A DNA stretch of 64,000 nt. Origin: Simmondsia chinensis (taxonomy: Eukaryota > Streptophyta > Magnoliopsida > Caryophyllales > Simmondsiaceae). The stretch covers positions 23,815,438 to 23,879,437 of the forward strand of contig JAGTTD010000001.1 in assembly GCA_018398585.1 (NCBI GenBank), given 5' to 3'. The notes under the pieces are model-generated. The model ran no database searches, was not told the DNA's origin, and saw only the letters and a program-made list of their open reading frames with translations. Made by a program: the position numbers and the translations under genes. Shown here piece by piece: positions 22,201-31,640 of the stretch; position 1 is the stretch's first letter; every line of letters begins with the position of its first letter.

Positions 22201-23746
22201 AATAGGAACAATGATGGAGTTTTTTCCAGCCTTGCCTCTGATTTTGATGGTATCTCAACTTCATCATCAGACAATTCATATTGTGAAGTAGGTCCTTCAC
22301 TGTCAACTTCTGCATCTGAACGCCACTGCCAGAAACAACACTAGCAAGGGACCCCCTTGCATACATTAATGCTTGAGATTTGCACCTATGACCAGGCTGA
22401 TATGGTTGGTTACAACGAAAGCATAGCCTCAATGAACTCTTGTCAACAGCTCGCTTAGATCCCGAACCAGAACTACTCTTTTGCTGCGGTCTGTACTTAC
22501 TGCCGAACTGCTTGTTCCTGTCACTTGATTGAACTTGAGTAGCTTCAATCAGCTTTGCCTTGTTGCAAGCACTCGACAATTTCTTAGGACCAATGGCTTT
22601 CACCATATTCTTGATCCTTGGCTTCAATCCACTCACAAAACATGAGACATAATAAGATTCAGCATCCTCCGGAGCAATGGATAGAATTGACAGCAAATTA
22701 GTTCGTAAGTTCTGAAATCTGATCATATACTCCCTCACGGTTGAGGTTTGGGACAACTTGTTAAAGCTATCCACAACATCAGTTGACTCATCTTCTCCAT
22801 AACGTTCACACACTTCTTCTACGAATTGGCCCCAAGAAAGATGAGGTTTACTATTTAATAAACTATAATACCATACCTCATGATCACCATGTAAATGTAC
22901 TGTGGCTAACTGAAGCTTTTCATCCTCATGTATGTTATAATACAGAAAATACCAATCACATCTTCTTAGCCATGATTCCGGTTGTCTACCATCAAAAGGA
23001 TCTATTTTCACTCTTGGCTGCCTATAATTACCACTCCTGCCACCAGATGTATTGTTATTACTCACTGATCTATGCTGGAAATGTCGATCAGGAGGTCTGT
23101 CAAGATGCTCAAACTCATCAACTACAACTCTGTGATGCAAAACAGAATTTTGTTGCCTGACATTGTGACCTGCATTCAAGGCATTCGATCTGCAATGTAC
23201 TAGTCCTGAGGCACTATCCTGATTATCTACATCAATTTCAGGTTGTAAAGGTTGATTCTCAGCTGATCTGACGTGAATTGAAGGTCCTATATCAGGTTGC
23301 AATATCGGAGACTTTCCTCGAGTCTTGCACACTTCTTCATTTCTGTCAGTCTTGCCTTGCTGCTGATCCTCTTCAACAGATTGAAGGATCTAACAAGCTG
23401 GCTTTAGGATTTCATTGACACTTGATTCTCCTTGCTTATTAACCTGATCCTGCAATTGTCCAAGCTTCACCTCAATTTGTTGTAGCCGATCTTCCTTATT
23501 TGCGTCTTTTTCCAACAATAATGTCAGAATTCGATCCATCTTTTGATCGAGCTTATCTACAATGCTAAGGCAATCATTGATGTCTTGAAGATGAGAAATT
23601 ATGAGAAACTGAGGTTCATTTGTAGCATTTACACCAGCTTCAGCATTGCGAGATGCATCAGCACCTGCGACTGCAGCAGCATAAGTATCCGGACCATGTG
23701 CATTTGCTCCTCCAGCTCTGGATCTGGTTCTAACACCTTCGATCAT
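22199..23746 (-). pseudogene. gag: gag of D, one in-frame stop
   Basis: Capsid-type Gag. The first 118 codons (MIEGVRTRSRAGG; coiled-coil segment around DKLDQKMDRILTLLLEKD) end at a TAA at 23390. The same frame goes on for 377 codons with FDGRQPESWLRRCDWYF, YGEDESTDVVDSFNKL and FQNLRTNLLS, typical of plant gypsy Gag, and a zinc knuckle CFRCNQPYQPGHRCKS near codon 325. The start lies 65 bp after the primer site. A single stop and the downstream frameshift are the only visible faults. Confidence 0.88.
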
Positions 23747-23796
23747 GTTTTTCTTTGATTTTTCCAGCCTTAATCAATCAATTTATTGCTTGAACC

Positions 23797-24202
23797 AGCT
23801 CTGATACCAATTGTTAGCTTCCAATTCGAAATTGAAAGGCTAACCTTGTAGAAGAAAGAGTTGAGATGAGAAGAGAAGTGAAAGAGGATGAGATATAGAG
23901 AAGGAGATGAGAAAAGAAAGGGAAATTCCAAAAGGAACTCTGATTTCTATTCATTGGATGAAGAGATTACATGCTTAGAACTTATTTATACAAAATTAGA
24001 AACATTGAACCTAGCCACCTACCATAACCGACTCAAACATCTATTTTGGCGCCAAAACTGCACAGCCGCCAGGTTTGACTGATCTTGACCAACAACCGAC
24101 CTTCCCATGGCGCCAACCAACCCAACTAACTTTTGAGTACTTGATATCTCAACAACGAAGACAATACACAAGAATACAACCAAAATCTAACGATTCATAA
24201 CA
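23797..24202 (-). repeat. Primer site and 5' LTR of D
   Basis: Primer site on plus GCTCTGATACCAATT (23797-23811). The LTR is 23812-24202, same length as its partner. It ends CATAACA, followed by the target duplication GTATT. Confidence 0.94.
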
Positions 24203-24207
24203 GTATT

Positions 24208-24302
24208 CATCTAAGAACACTAACAACAGGCCTCCTAATCTAAGGAAAGGGGAACAAGCTGTTAAGTTTAACCGTGATGAATTTTGCAGCATAGAGGTTG
24301 TG
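24208..24302 (+). pseudogene. RPP-module protein of C, middle piece
   Basis: Resumes after D with SSKNTNNRPPNL and NRDEF, matching 6340-6420 of element B. Element E cuts it. About 50 bp expected from B are missing between here and 26563. Confidence 0.65.
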
Positions 24303-24952
24303 TGTTATGATCGGGATCGATTCCCAAACATAAGCTAAGTAAAATAGGGATTGGTTGAGAAAATGAGATAAGAAAGAAGTGAAATTGAGATAAGAAAATA
24401 GAGATTTTAGACTTAGATGAGATAAGAAGGGAAAGCAGATGAGAAATAGACAGAGTTAGATGAGAGAGAGAAGCTTTGATCTCAAATGAGATATTTTTTA
24501 GATATTTGATTGCATGTATCAGATTTACACTTGATCCACTAATTTATATACAATGCAAGACATTGAACCTAGACATCTAAGTAACCGACTTGGAAATATC
24601 TAGAAGCAACTAGAACTAATGCTAACTAAAAAACTCTAATAATCACCTAACCAATTCTGGTGCCAACATCCTAACGGCAACTAACAACCCAACCAAACAC
24701 ATGCCACTGCAGATTACAACGCAGATGACATATGCATCTTATTACATTACACATAGCAACTACTAACTAAAGCTAATGCTCAACAATGCAGCTTATTACA
24801 CTTTAAATAAGACAATACAAAGCATCTAAAGGGGCTAACAATCGCACTTAACAGAACAATGCTCAGCAGCTAGCAACAGATTCAGCAGCAACAACGCAGC
24901 CACAGAACAACAACCGGATATCCTAGATACTTTCCAAGCACGGGTCATAACA
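24303..24952 (-). repeat. 3' LTR of E
   Basis: Plus TGTTATGATCGGG to GGGTCATAACA. The terminal hairpin pairs TTATG with CATAA and GGGA with TCCC (24305-24332), a different stem sequence from C and F at the same place. GATGAGATAAGAA-rich block and TATATACAATGCAAGACATTG follow, as in the D LTR. Confidence 0.85.
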
Positions 24953-25011
24953 TTCCCTTCCCCTTGAAAGCATTCTTGTCCTCAAGAATGAAAGAGAGTG
25001 AGACTTTGAAA

Positions 25012-25725
25012 TCACTTCTTGATGTAGAGGTAGAAATTGAAGGTGGTGAACTTCCAGCTGAACTGCAACTGAAAGAAATTCTCTGCTTGCAGTAAACTTG
25101 TGGCTGGACTGGGAAATGTAGCTGAGGAGACCTTGTTACTGCAGTACAACTTGGTGAACAACTCACAAATATGCTCCCAATAGCATAGCTTCATGATAGA
25201 GACCCTATTAATCAAAACTCCACTCAAAACAAGAAACAGATCATCTCGATCTTGCCGATCGGCATGCCGATAGTGCATATTAGCTACTGGAATTGGATCT
25301 TGAGGACTAACACCAGCTGTTTGAGGTTGAACTTGAGGATTAGCCGACACATTCATGGGCAATTTCATCTTTTCCTTCATGAGATCATGAGACTCGTTCA
25401 AATACACTTCATTTGGCCTGAGAAGTTAAAATTCAGGAGGCCTTCCATGATATTCCAAGATTGGCTTCTCCTTCATTCTCACTTCCTTGCTTGAATTGCA
25501 TTTCTTGAGATGTAAATGAAGGATCAAACTAACATCTCTACCTTGCTGCGTTAGAAGTTTAACACACAACTTCCTCATATTAAGTACTTCAATGTGTACT
25601 ACTAACTGCCTTGCTGTAATTTCTAGAGATTCTAAATCGTGCCTAACATTTCCTACATCCAAAATCTCATTACATGGTAAGGCATTAGTGTCTTGAGCTG
25701 AACAATCTAGTGCAACAGCGTCCAA
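25012..25725 (-). pseudogene. RPP-module protein of E, shortened
   Basis: A 99-codon frame (25426-25725) carries VVHIEVLNMRKL, LHLKKCNSSKEVR and YHGRPPEF and stops directly after that motif. A second frame, 25012-25407, continues (MYLNESHDLMKEKMKL) with a Gln/Pro-rich stretch. Its end resembles the pre-tract region of H. E lacks the C-terminal modules of F and B. Confidence 0.55.
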
Positions 25726-25740
25726 ATCAACATCTGTAAC

Positions 25741-26235
25741 TTACTGATCATGTTGGTGAAACACACTACATTGAAGATCCTTAGAGTTTGGCTCCTCCAA
25801 TTCTTTTACTGCAGCCTTCAAAACCACCTCTGAAACTTGTTCATTTGGATGTTCATAAGGTCTGACAGCAACTTCCACTTCTGGAATTCGATCTTGAGGC
25901 CTGTCTTCATCTGATTGAAGAGGAACTTGCGGACTAACATTCACATTAGCAATTTGAGGTCCTACTTCAGCCAACGTCTCCTCATGCTGTTGTTTTTGTT
26001 GATTTAATTGATCTTCACTATTCACATCAACACGTTGGAATTGCAGGCCAAATCTCTCATTAAACCTCTGATCCTTTTCTTGCAACAATTTACGCAATAG
26101 ATCATCCATTCTTTGTTCCCTTTCCAACTGAGATTGATGAAAATGATCTAACAATGCCTTCGTCTGATTGATCAGCAGATCATTTGTAATTTGCACTAGA
26201 GATTTGATTCTATCACTGAAATTTGATTCCATCAC
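25741..26235 (-). CDS. Coiled-coil protein of E, 164 codons, unknown
   Basis: First frame after the leader of E, uninterrupted (MMESNFSDRIKSLVQITNDL). Residues 10-75 are heptad-like and Gln/Glu/Arg-rich (LEREQRMDDLLRKLLQEKDQ); the rest is acidic with Pro/Gln. Its place and coiled coil recall the first 118 codons of D gag, but I see no sequence identity good enough to call it Gag. It ends 15 bp before the RPP-module frame in another phase, so the two may once have been one protein. Confidence 0.5.
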   Translation of the reverse strand: MMESNFSDRIKSLVQITNDLLINQTKALLDHFHQSQLEREQRMDDLLRKLLQEKDQRFNERFGLQFQRVDVNSEDQLNQQKQQHEETLAEVGPQIANVNVSPQVPLQSDEDRPQDRIPEVEVAVRPYEHPNEQVSEVVLKAAVKELEEPNSKDLQCSVFHQHDQ

Positions 26236-26506
26236 TTGCTTGTACGGACTCCTAATCCAAAACCTAACTGAAATTTAGAACAACACAAGCACACTCTCGA
26301 TCTAAACCAATAAATCAAGTCCAGATCAAATTGTCCTTAACAAATTTTTTTTCTACAATCTGAACAATGCTGAACTGAACTTGATCAAGATGATCCGATT
26401 GCTGCCATTGAACTTCAATTGATTTAACTGAACTAAATTCAGCACAGAATTTGAATTTTATGATTTTTTTTTCTATCGATTACGCACTCAATGGGAAGCC
26501 AAACGA

Positions 26507-26562
26507 TGCTCTGATACCAATTGTTACGCTCGGGATCGATTCCCAAACATAAGCTAAGTAAA
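26507..26562 (-). repeat. Primer site and 41-bp 5' LTR stub of E
   Basis: GCTCTGATACCAATT (26507-26521) followed by TGTTACGCTCGGGATCG, the same LTR end as at 24303. It breaks off after AAGCTAAGTAAA, where C sequence (GAACAAGCTC) resumes. Confidence 0.88.
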
Positions 26563-28268
26563 GAACAAGCTCAAAACGAGCTCCCAAGTGAAGAACAAGG
26601 AAAGGAAGGCTCAATGAATCAGTTGTAATGGCAATCAGACACAAAGGATAATCTAAGCTGATTGTGATTGTTCTTGAAATTGGGGTAGTTGAGAAAACAA
26701 AACAAGACTTTGTGTGTGTATTACTCAAGTTAAAATGAAAGGGTATGTTCCAAAGGTGCAATCAAAGGTGAGACCACCTGAGCTTTCTATTGAGATGTTG
26801 CGCATGAGGATAGGAGCATTTTCAGCTGATTTAATTGAGCAGTTCAACAAAGACTACTTAAGTAGATCAGCAATTGTTCAACACATGTCCAAAGATGTTA
26901 AGATGTTCAAGTTATATCTTGGATTTATTCAGATGGACTTTGAATCCAAGCATGTGCATACTTACAAAGATGCAGTGTGGGTGATCTTGAGTGAGGAAGG
27001 GCGTCATTTTAGCAACAGAAGCTTCAGGGAGCAAAAGGTGGTTCGGACAGAATCTGAAGGCTTTGATAAGGGGCTAAGGTTCGTGTATTTCAAGCAAGGT
27101 GCTGAAGGATCTCACAAATTGGGACAAGGTAGTATCAGATAAGGAAGTTTTAGTGGTTGTTCAGAAGTTGCTGCTGAAGAGGGGACACAAAGCTGTACAC
27201 AAGTTGTTGTGGACTGTTGTGCTATCATTTATGCAACAATTTGGAAAACTTGAAGTGCCATTGTTTGAATTCAAACTTGTGCTTGTGGATAAGGGAGCAG
27301 AGTTTGTCCACTTGAGTAGAGAATGAATACTTAAAGAGCTTGGAATACAAAGTCGCTTGAATCAATTTAGTGGCAGAGGTTTACTTGAATGTTGGAGGTT
27401 ATAAGAAATATGAACAAGGTTGTTCAAGAATTGAACTTTAAGAGCAAAAGGTGTAAGCAAGAACTCTTCTTTAGGCCCTGCTACAAATTTCAAATGGGAA
27501 TGAGTAGAACCCTACTATTTGGATGGCTAACAATAGGCTTTGGAATGGGCATGTATACTTATTGTTTGCATCTAGAGGTGGTACACAGAACTAGGAACTT
27601 TTGCAGGTGATATCCTTAGTTGTTTCAGCCATGTTGGGTCAGGAAAGAAGGGAAGTCACTTTTGATGAAAGGTTTCAATGGGTGATCAATTGTTTAGCTA
27701 ATCTCAGGTTTCAAGACCAATCTATTGTTAAATGTGCATGAGTATGGGAAAAGAAGCTTGAGTCTTCAATAGAATCAGTGGACCAATTTGGTAAGCAGCT
27801 AGCAGGTTTCAAGAAGGCCAAGGTTCTAAAGTGCCACCAGTGCAACAAGTAGAATAACCATCAGAACAATAGCTGATGCATTCTCTGGTTACAGCTGCTG
27901 AATTCTCAACCATCAATGCGCGCATGCTGCAATATATTGATGCGTGGCTATACTAGTTGCAATAAGAGGTTCTTCAGTGGGATTATTGGTGTTTGAGTTT
28001 GGGTGATTTGGTATGGTATTGGCAGACCTCCTGCAGTATACTCTACCATCCGATTAAAGCATTAAGGGAGACAAACTGAGTTGTACAGCAATGATAGCAT
28101 CCTACATGAAATAGAAAGTTTCAAGCTGCAATTTAGATTTAGATCTTAGTGTTCAGATTTCTGGTGTACTCACGACACCAATGAGTACTATTTCAGCTCC
28201 AATTTTCTATAACATCAAGGGTTCTTCAAGTCACAATTCTCTACTATGATTCTTGTGGGCAAGAATCT
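26563..28268 (+). pseudogene. RPP-module protein of C, C-terminal part
   Basis: Resumes C. 26714-27142 is a 142-codon frame (MLRMRIGAFSADLIEQFNKD; KVRPPELSIEML). 27099-27326 overlaps it in another phase with KLLLKRGHKAVHKLLW. 27389-27610 is open but unremarkable. Near 28010-28070 the block WYGIGRPPAVYSTI matches B (7160-7205). The reading shifts phase at least twice. No known domain. Confidence 0.55.
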
Positions 28269-28283
28269 CTAAGGGCGGGGTAC

Positions 28284-28699
28284 TGTCATGACCTAGGATT
28301 CGGAGTTAAGTACTAGTGAGTCATTGGTGGTAATAAAGTGTATTAAGTCCTTAGTATTAGTTAATTAGTACTTTAATTAGGGGGTATTAGCTTAATAAGT
28401 CCTCTTTAGTACTTGTACAAGTCAAGGTGAGTCAAATGTTAGTTTAACTAGTTAAGATTGGCGGCTAAAGGGGGAAATGTCGGTCAGCTTAGGTAGTCCA
28501 ATTGCAATGTATTCTTTAGTCTTATGAAGTAGTATAAATAGAGTGATTCGTCATGTAAGAAAGATTATTGAATGATAAACACTTGAATTCTCTTTCTCAT
28601 CTTAAACTTTCTCTCTATTTCTCATCTCCTTTCAGTTCTTTCTCATCTCATACTCTATTATCCCTATGTTATGATCAAGATTCATCTTGAATCATAACA
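28284..28699 (+). repeat. 3' LTR of C
   Basis: 416 bp as in its partner, following the purine tract CTAAGGGCGGGGTAC. TATAAATAG near 28536. Terminal hairpin 28667-28699 identical to 17079-17111. Confidence 0.94.
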
Positions 28700-29250
28700 A
28701 TCATTGTGCTAAACATAATTCATGAGACAAACTCAGTTGTATACATATATTACGTGAGTCGCCGAGGGTATTTGCTATGAGGTTTTTGTTTTGTTTTTGT
28801 TTTAGGTTTTGGAACCTAGTTTTCTCCCATCACAAAAAACCTAGAATTGTTTTAGCATTTTCTAAATTAATGTTTAGCATAGTTTTTTTCCAAAAAATTG
28901 GTTTTTGGAAGATTAAAAATCTTGAGGTCTCAAGAAGTTCCTTCTTCCAATTTCAGATCTACAAATTCGAAATTTGGATTTGCGCTTCAGTCATGTCTAA
29001 ATTAAGTATTTGATATTTAATTTGTTCTTACCTTTATTTCGTTTATTCTACGTACCATGTTTATATTTGTTTTATTTGTTGTCTTGATTGTTATATTATT
29101 AGCCTATTAGAGTAAGTTCTAGGTCTATTATATAGTTTAATAAGATCAGGGCATTAGATTTAAAATCAAAATTTTAAATTTGTTTTCCACTGCGCCCACT
29201 GTAGTCGTTTAGCAGAAAAGTTTTGCAATACGTTCCAAACACTAGATGGC
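28700..29250 (+). repeat. 3' LTR of copia A, part 2 (end approximate)
   Basis: GTGCTAAACATAATTCATGAG continues the motif GCCAAACATTATTCATGA seen in the homologous LTRs. Further on come AT-rich blocks around TTAAAATCAAAATTTTAAAT (29159-29180) and a CCACTGCGCC site, matching in order the region beside CCGTTCCGCTGCG in the other LTRs. Similarity is low. The end near 29250 is an estimate. Confidence 0.55.
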
Positions 29251-29313
29251 ATGTAGCTATTATTTGAAGAGCTCCAAGCAGCAAGAAGTATCCAAGATCA
29301 GCAAGCTTAAGGG

Positions 29314-29574
29314 ATCAGACATGTGGAAGACGAAATCCATCATTCAAAGGAGAGGCTAAGTCACCTTAAAGAAGAGTTGCTCTCTTTGAGACAACAACGT
29401 ACCTCTCAAGGTTCAGAGGTTGGAGGACTCGAAGAAGCCACCATGGAGGCTCAAAGGAACAATCAAGCACTTCAAGAAGAAGCCCTCTCACTTGATTGTG
29501 AACTAAATGACGCAACCATTCATTTGTTTTCAATAGAGGAGTCCTTAGTGAGGATTAGGACTCAACTCTTTTGA
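29314..29574 (+). CDS. Short coiled-coil frame antisense to the Tat element
   Basis: About 86 codons from a stop at 29308 to a stop after RIRTQLF. No ATG opens the frame; a GTG at 29323 could only be a non-standard start. The text is strongly helical (EDEIHHSKERLSHLKEELLS, then EEATMEAQRNNQALQEEALS). A 3'-UTR-like stretch follows to about 29700. It lies 3' of integrase in the opposite strand of the Tat-type element. Some Tat relatives (Grande type) carry an antisense frame there. Whether this is that frame or a captured host exon I cannot tell. Confidence 0.4.
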   Translation: MRHVEDEIHHSKERLSHLKEELLSLRQQRTSQGSEVGGLEEATMEAQRNNQALQEEALSLDCELNDATIHLFSIEESLVRIRTQLF

Positions 29575-29827
29575 TATTTTTAGTCCTTGTAAAGAGATTT
29601 TAGCTGCACAAGTTACTCAATTGTAATTTTTCTTTTGTAGTAAGCCATGTAATTTTTCCATGACTAATGAAATACGCATTTTGTTCAATAAGTCTCTCAG
29701 AGTGCTGGTTCTTTTCTTTTCTTTTTGTCTCAATTTAAGGACCATGAAGTTGATCTTGAAGACATTGGCACTAAAATTGAGCCCATAGCTCTGGGAATCT
29801 ATACTTAAGGACTTCCTTGATAGAATC

Positions 29828-31150
29828 CTAGATTGATGGCACATATTTCTTTAAGAACCTACCATTTATGGCCCTTAGGTGAGCTCTTCCATCTAGGTCA
29901 TGGAGTAGATAGGTATCACCTGCAAATACCTCTATAACTTTCAATGGGCCCTCCCACTTTGGGGACCATTTCCCAAAGGCTTGATCTTTTCTGGCTAATG
30001 GGTAAAACCACTTTCCAGACCAGATCCCCTCAGTCAAAAGACCTAGGTTTGACCTTTTGTTGTAAGCTTTAGCAACCCTTTTTTTTGAGTTTTCCACTTA
30101 TTAAGACCATCAAGCCTCACTTGGTCTAACTTAGTAAGCTTGCCCATCATGGACTACTCATATTCAAGTTAAGAAAACCTCCCTTGATGAGCTAGTCTAA
30201 TAGTCTAAATTGTTACTTCCATTGATGGCACAACATCATGGCCATAGTTAAACGGAAAGAAGTGGTCCTAGTTACACCTCATTTAGAGGTTCTGTAAGCC
30301 CAAAGGACATCTAGTAGCAACTCATGCTACTTCTTGGGATTATCCTCAATCATCTTTTCAATGGTGGTCTTAAGAATCTTATTTGTTGACTCTGTCTAGC
30401 CATTAGCCTAAGCATAATAAGGTGTTGAGTTTAATATTTCTATGTTAAAACTTGTGGTAAACTCCGTATCGTCAGCTCCATTAAACACTCCATCTTGGTC
30501 CATTGTAATTGTCTCTAGGAACCAAACCTACATAGGATGTACTCTATAACAATTTCAATCATGTCCTACTGATTGATATTCCTATATGGTTTAGCTTCCA
30601 CCCACTTTGTGAAATAGTCCGTGGCCACAAGAATGTAAGAGTGTTATTTAATAGAAGTAGGGTTAACCACCCCTATGATGTCCATTGCCCAACCTCTAAA
30701 TGGCCATGGTTTGACAATAGCTTACATCTCAGCGACAAGGACTCTTGGCACAGGACCATGTCTTTGGCATGCTCAGCATCCCTTGGCATTCTTTATGCAA
30801 TCGTCCATCATTGAAGGCCAGTAGTAGCCATAATGCCTAATGAGCCAATGCATTTTGTTGCCAGCTAAATGGGACCCACAGGTACCCTCATGGGCTCCCA
30901 CCATTACTAGCATTGCTTCATCTAAGTCAAGGCACTTGTGAAGCACTCCACTACCATCTCTTTTGTATAACTCTCCAGACTCAAAATCAAGATAGAATCT
31001 ATGAGCTCTCATTTTTCATCTTTCTGTCCTTAATGTAATCTTGAGGGTTCTTGAAGTAATCCACCAAAGGCTTCCTCTAATCCTCTCATTAGCATAGGAT
31101 AATTTAATATGCTTCATAGTATTCCAAGTGTCTACTTGGCGCGCCTTCAC
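29828..31150 (-). pseudogene. pol: Integrase of the Tat-type element
   Basis: N-terminal zinc arm at 30773-31012 (GTCGSHLAGNKMHWLIRHYG, then CQGCQRHG just downstream). The core is decayed but readable (RGWAMDIIGVV; ATDYFTKWVEAKPY). The C-terminal domain at 29828-30097 is intact for 89 codons: GKWSPKWEGPLKVIEVFAG, YLLHDLDGR and LRAINGRFLKKY. Several stops lie between these parts. Confidence 0.88.
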
Positions 31151-31640
31151 TTACAAGGGTAGAGGATTTAGTGTACTTAATGTCATGATCTGAAACCTTA
31201 GTCTTTATGACCATGGTTTTTTCACACAAAGTTCTAGGCAATTTGTACCCAGATGCCATCTAAGCCAAGTCGTTAGCTACCTTATTATGTTCCTTGGGAA
31301 TATGTTTGAACTGCACACCATCAAATTTACTCAATAGTTTTTATACCACTGATAGGTATCAATTAGAGGTATCACTCAAACATTGAAATTCCCCATTTAC
31401 TTGGCAAATTACCAAGTGTGTATCCCCCTTGATAATAACATTGAGATCTTGCATTTTTAGAAGTGGTTGAAGGCCAATTATTAAGGCCTCGTAGTCTACC
31501 ACTTCATTGGAACACTTACCTACCAAGGTGACAGCCAATGTAGTGATGATCCCATCGGGGGATTCTATCACTATTCTAACACCAGCACTTGAATTGGTCC
31601 TCGAACCATCAAAGCACAATTTACAAGGAACCAATTCGAC
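31151..31640 (-). pseudogene. pol: Second (Tat-type) RNase H
   Basis: KLCFDGSRTNSSAGVRIVIE holds the first catalytic Asp, YEALIIGLQPLL the Glu, and IIKGDTHLVICQVNGEF the next Asp. After a stop it reads on to HIPKEHNKVANDLAQMAS. This archaeal-like RNase H directly before integrase is a hallmark of Tat/Ogre relatives. Confidence 0.85.

Larger units (their letters stand above)
18996..24202 (-). mobile_element. Chromodomain Ty3/gypsy retrotransposon D (5207 bp)
   Basis: Two 391-bp LTRs, the duplication GTATT on both sides (18991-18995 and 24203-24207), an initiator-Met primer site at 23797-23811 and gag, protease, RT, integrase and a C-terminal chromodomain-like region in order. LTRs differ at about 15 sites by eye, mostly transitions, so it is younger than its host element C. 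It cannot move itself: gag stop, frameshifts, altered RT and integrase active sites, and a deletion between RNase H and integrase. Confidence 0.93.
24303..26562 (-). mobile_element. Non-autonomous LTR element E, 5' LTR mostly deleted
   Basis: A complete 3' LTR (24303-24952, 650 bp), a tract (AAGGGGAAGGGAA on minus), about 1.57 kb internal with two short frames, a primer site (26507-26521) and only the first 41 bp of the 5' LTR (26522-26562). The missing LTR and about 50 bp of C were lost in one deletion, so the target duplication cannot be checked. It belongs with B, C, F, H by its RPP module. Confidence 0.82.
16696..28699 (+). mobile_element. Non-autonomous LTR element C, split by D and E
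   Basis: Two 416-bp LTRs (16696-17111 and 28284-28699) enclose about 4 kb of own internal sequence (17112-18995, 24208-24302, 26563-28283) once D and E are set aside. Primer site ATTGCTATCAGAGC (17112-17125) and tract CTAAGGGCGGGGTAC (28269-28283) are in place. LTRs differ at about 27 sites by eye. Flanks read TTAAT (16691-16695) and ATCAT (28700-28704), a target duplication only if two bases have changed. It carries the RPP-module frame and no RT or integrase. Confidence 0.88.
7601..29250 (+). mobile_element. Ty1/copia element A, decayed and split by nested insertions
   Basis: Its pieces are 5' untranslated sequence (7601-9125), decayed pol (about 9126-11402 and 15196-15719), a polypurine tract (GGACAAGTAGGAGAT) and a long 3' LTR (15720-16695 resuming at 28700). 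Homology with the minus-strand copia derivative at 34544-49163 identifies the untranslated modules and the LTR. Insertions F and C split it. The RT reading joins across F, and the LTR joins across C. No 5' LTR is recognisable at 7600, so the left end is deleted. The right end near 29250 is approximate. Confidence 0.75.
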
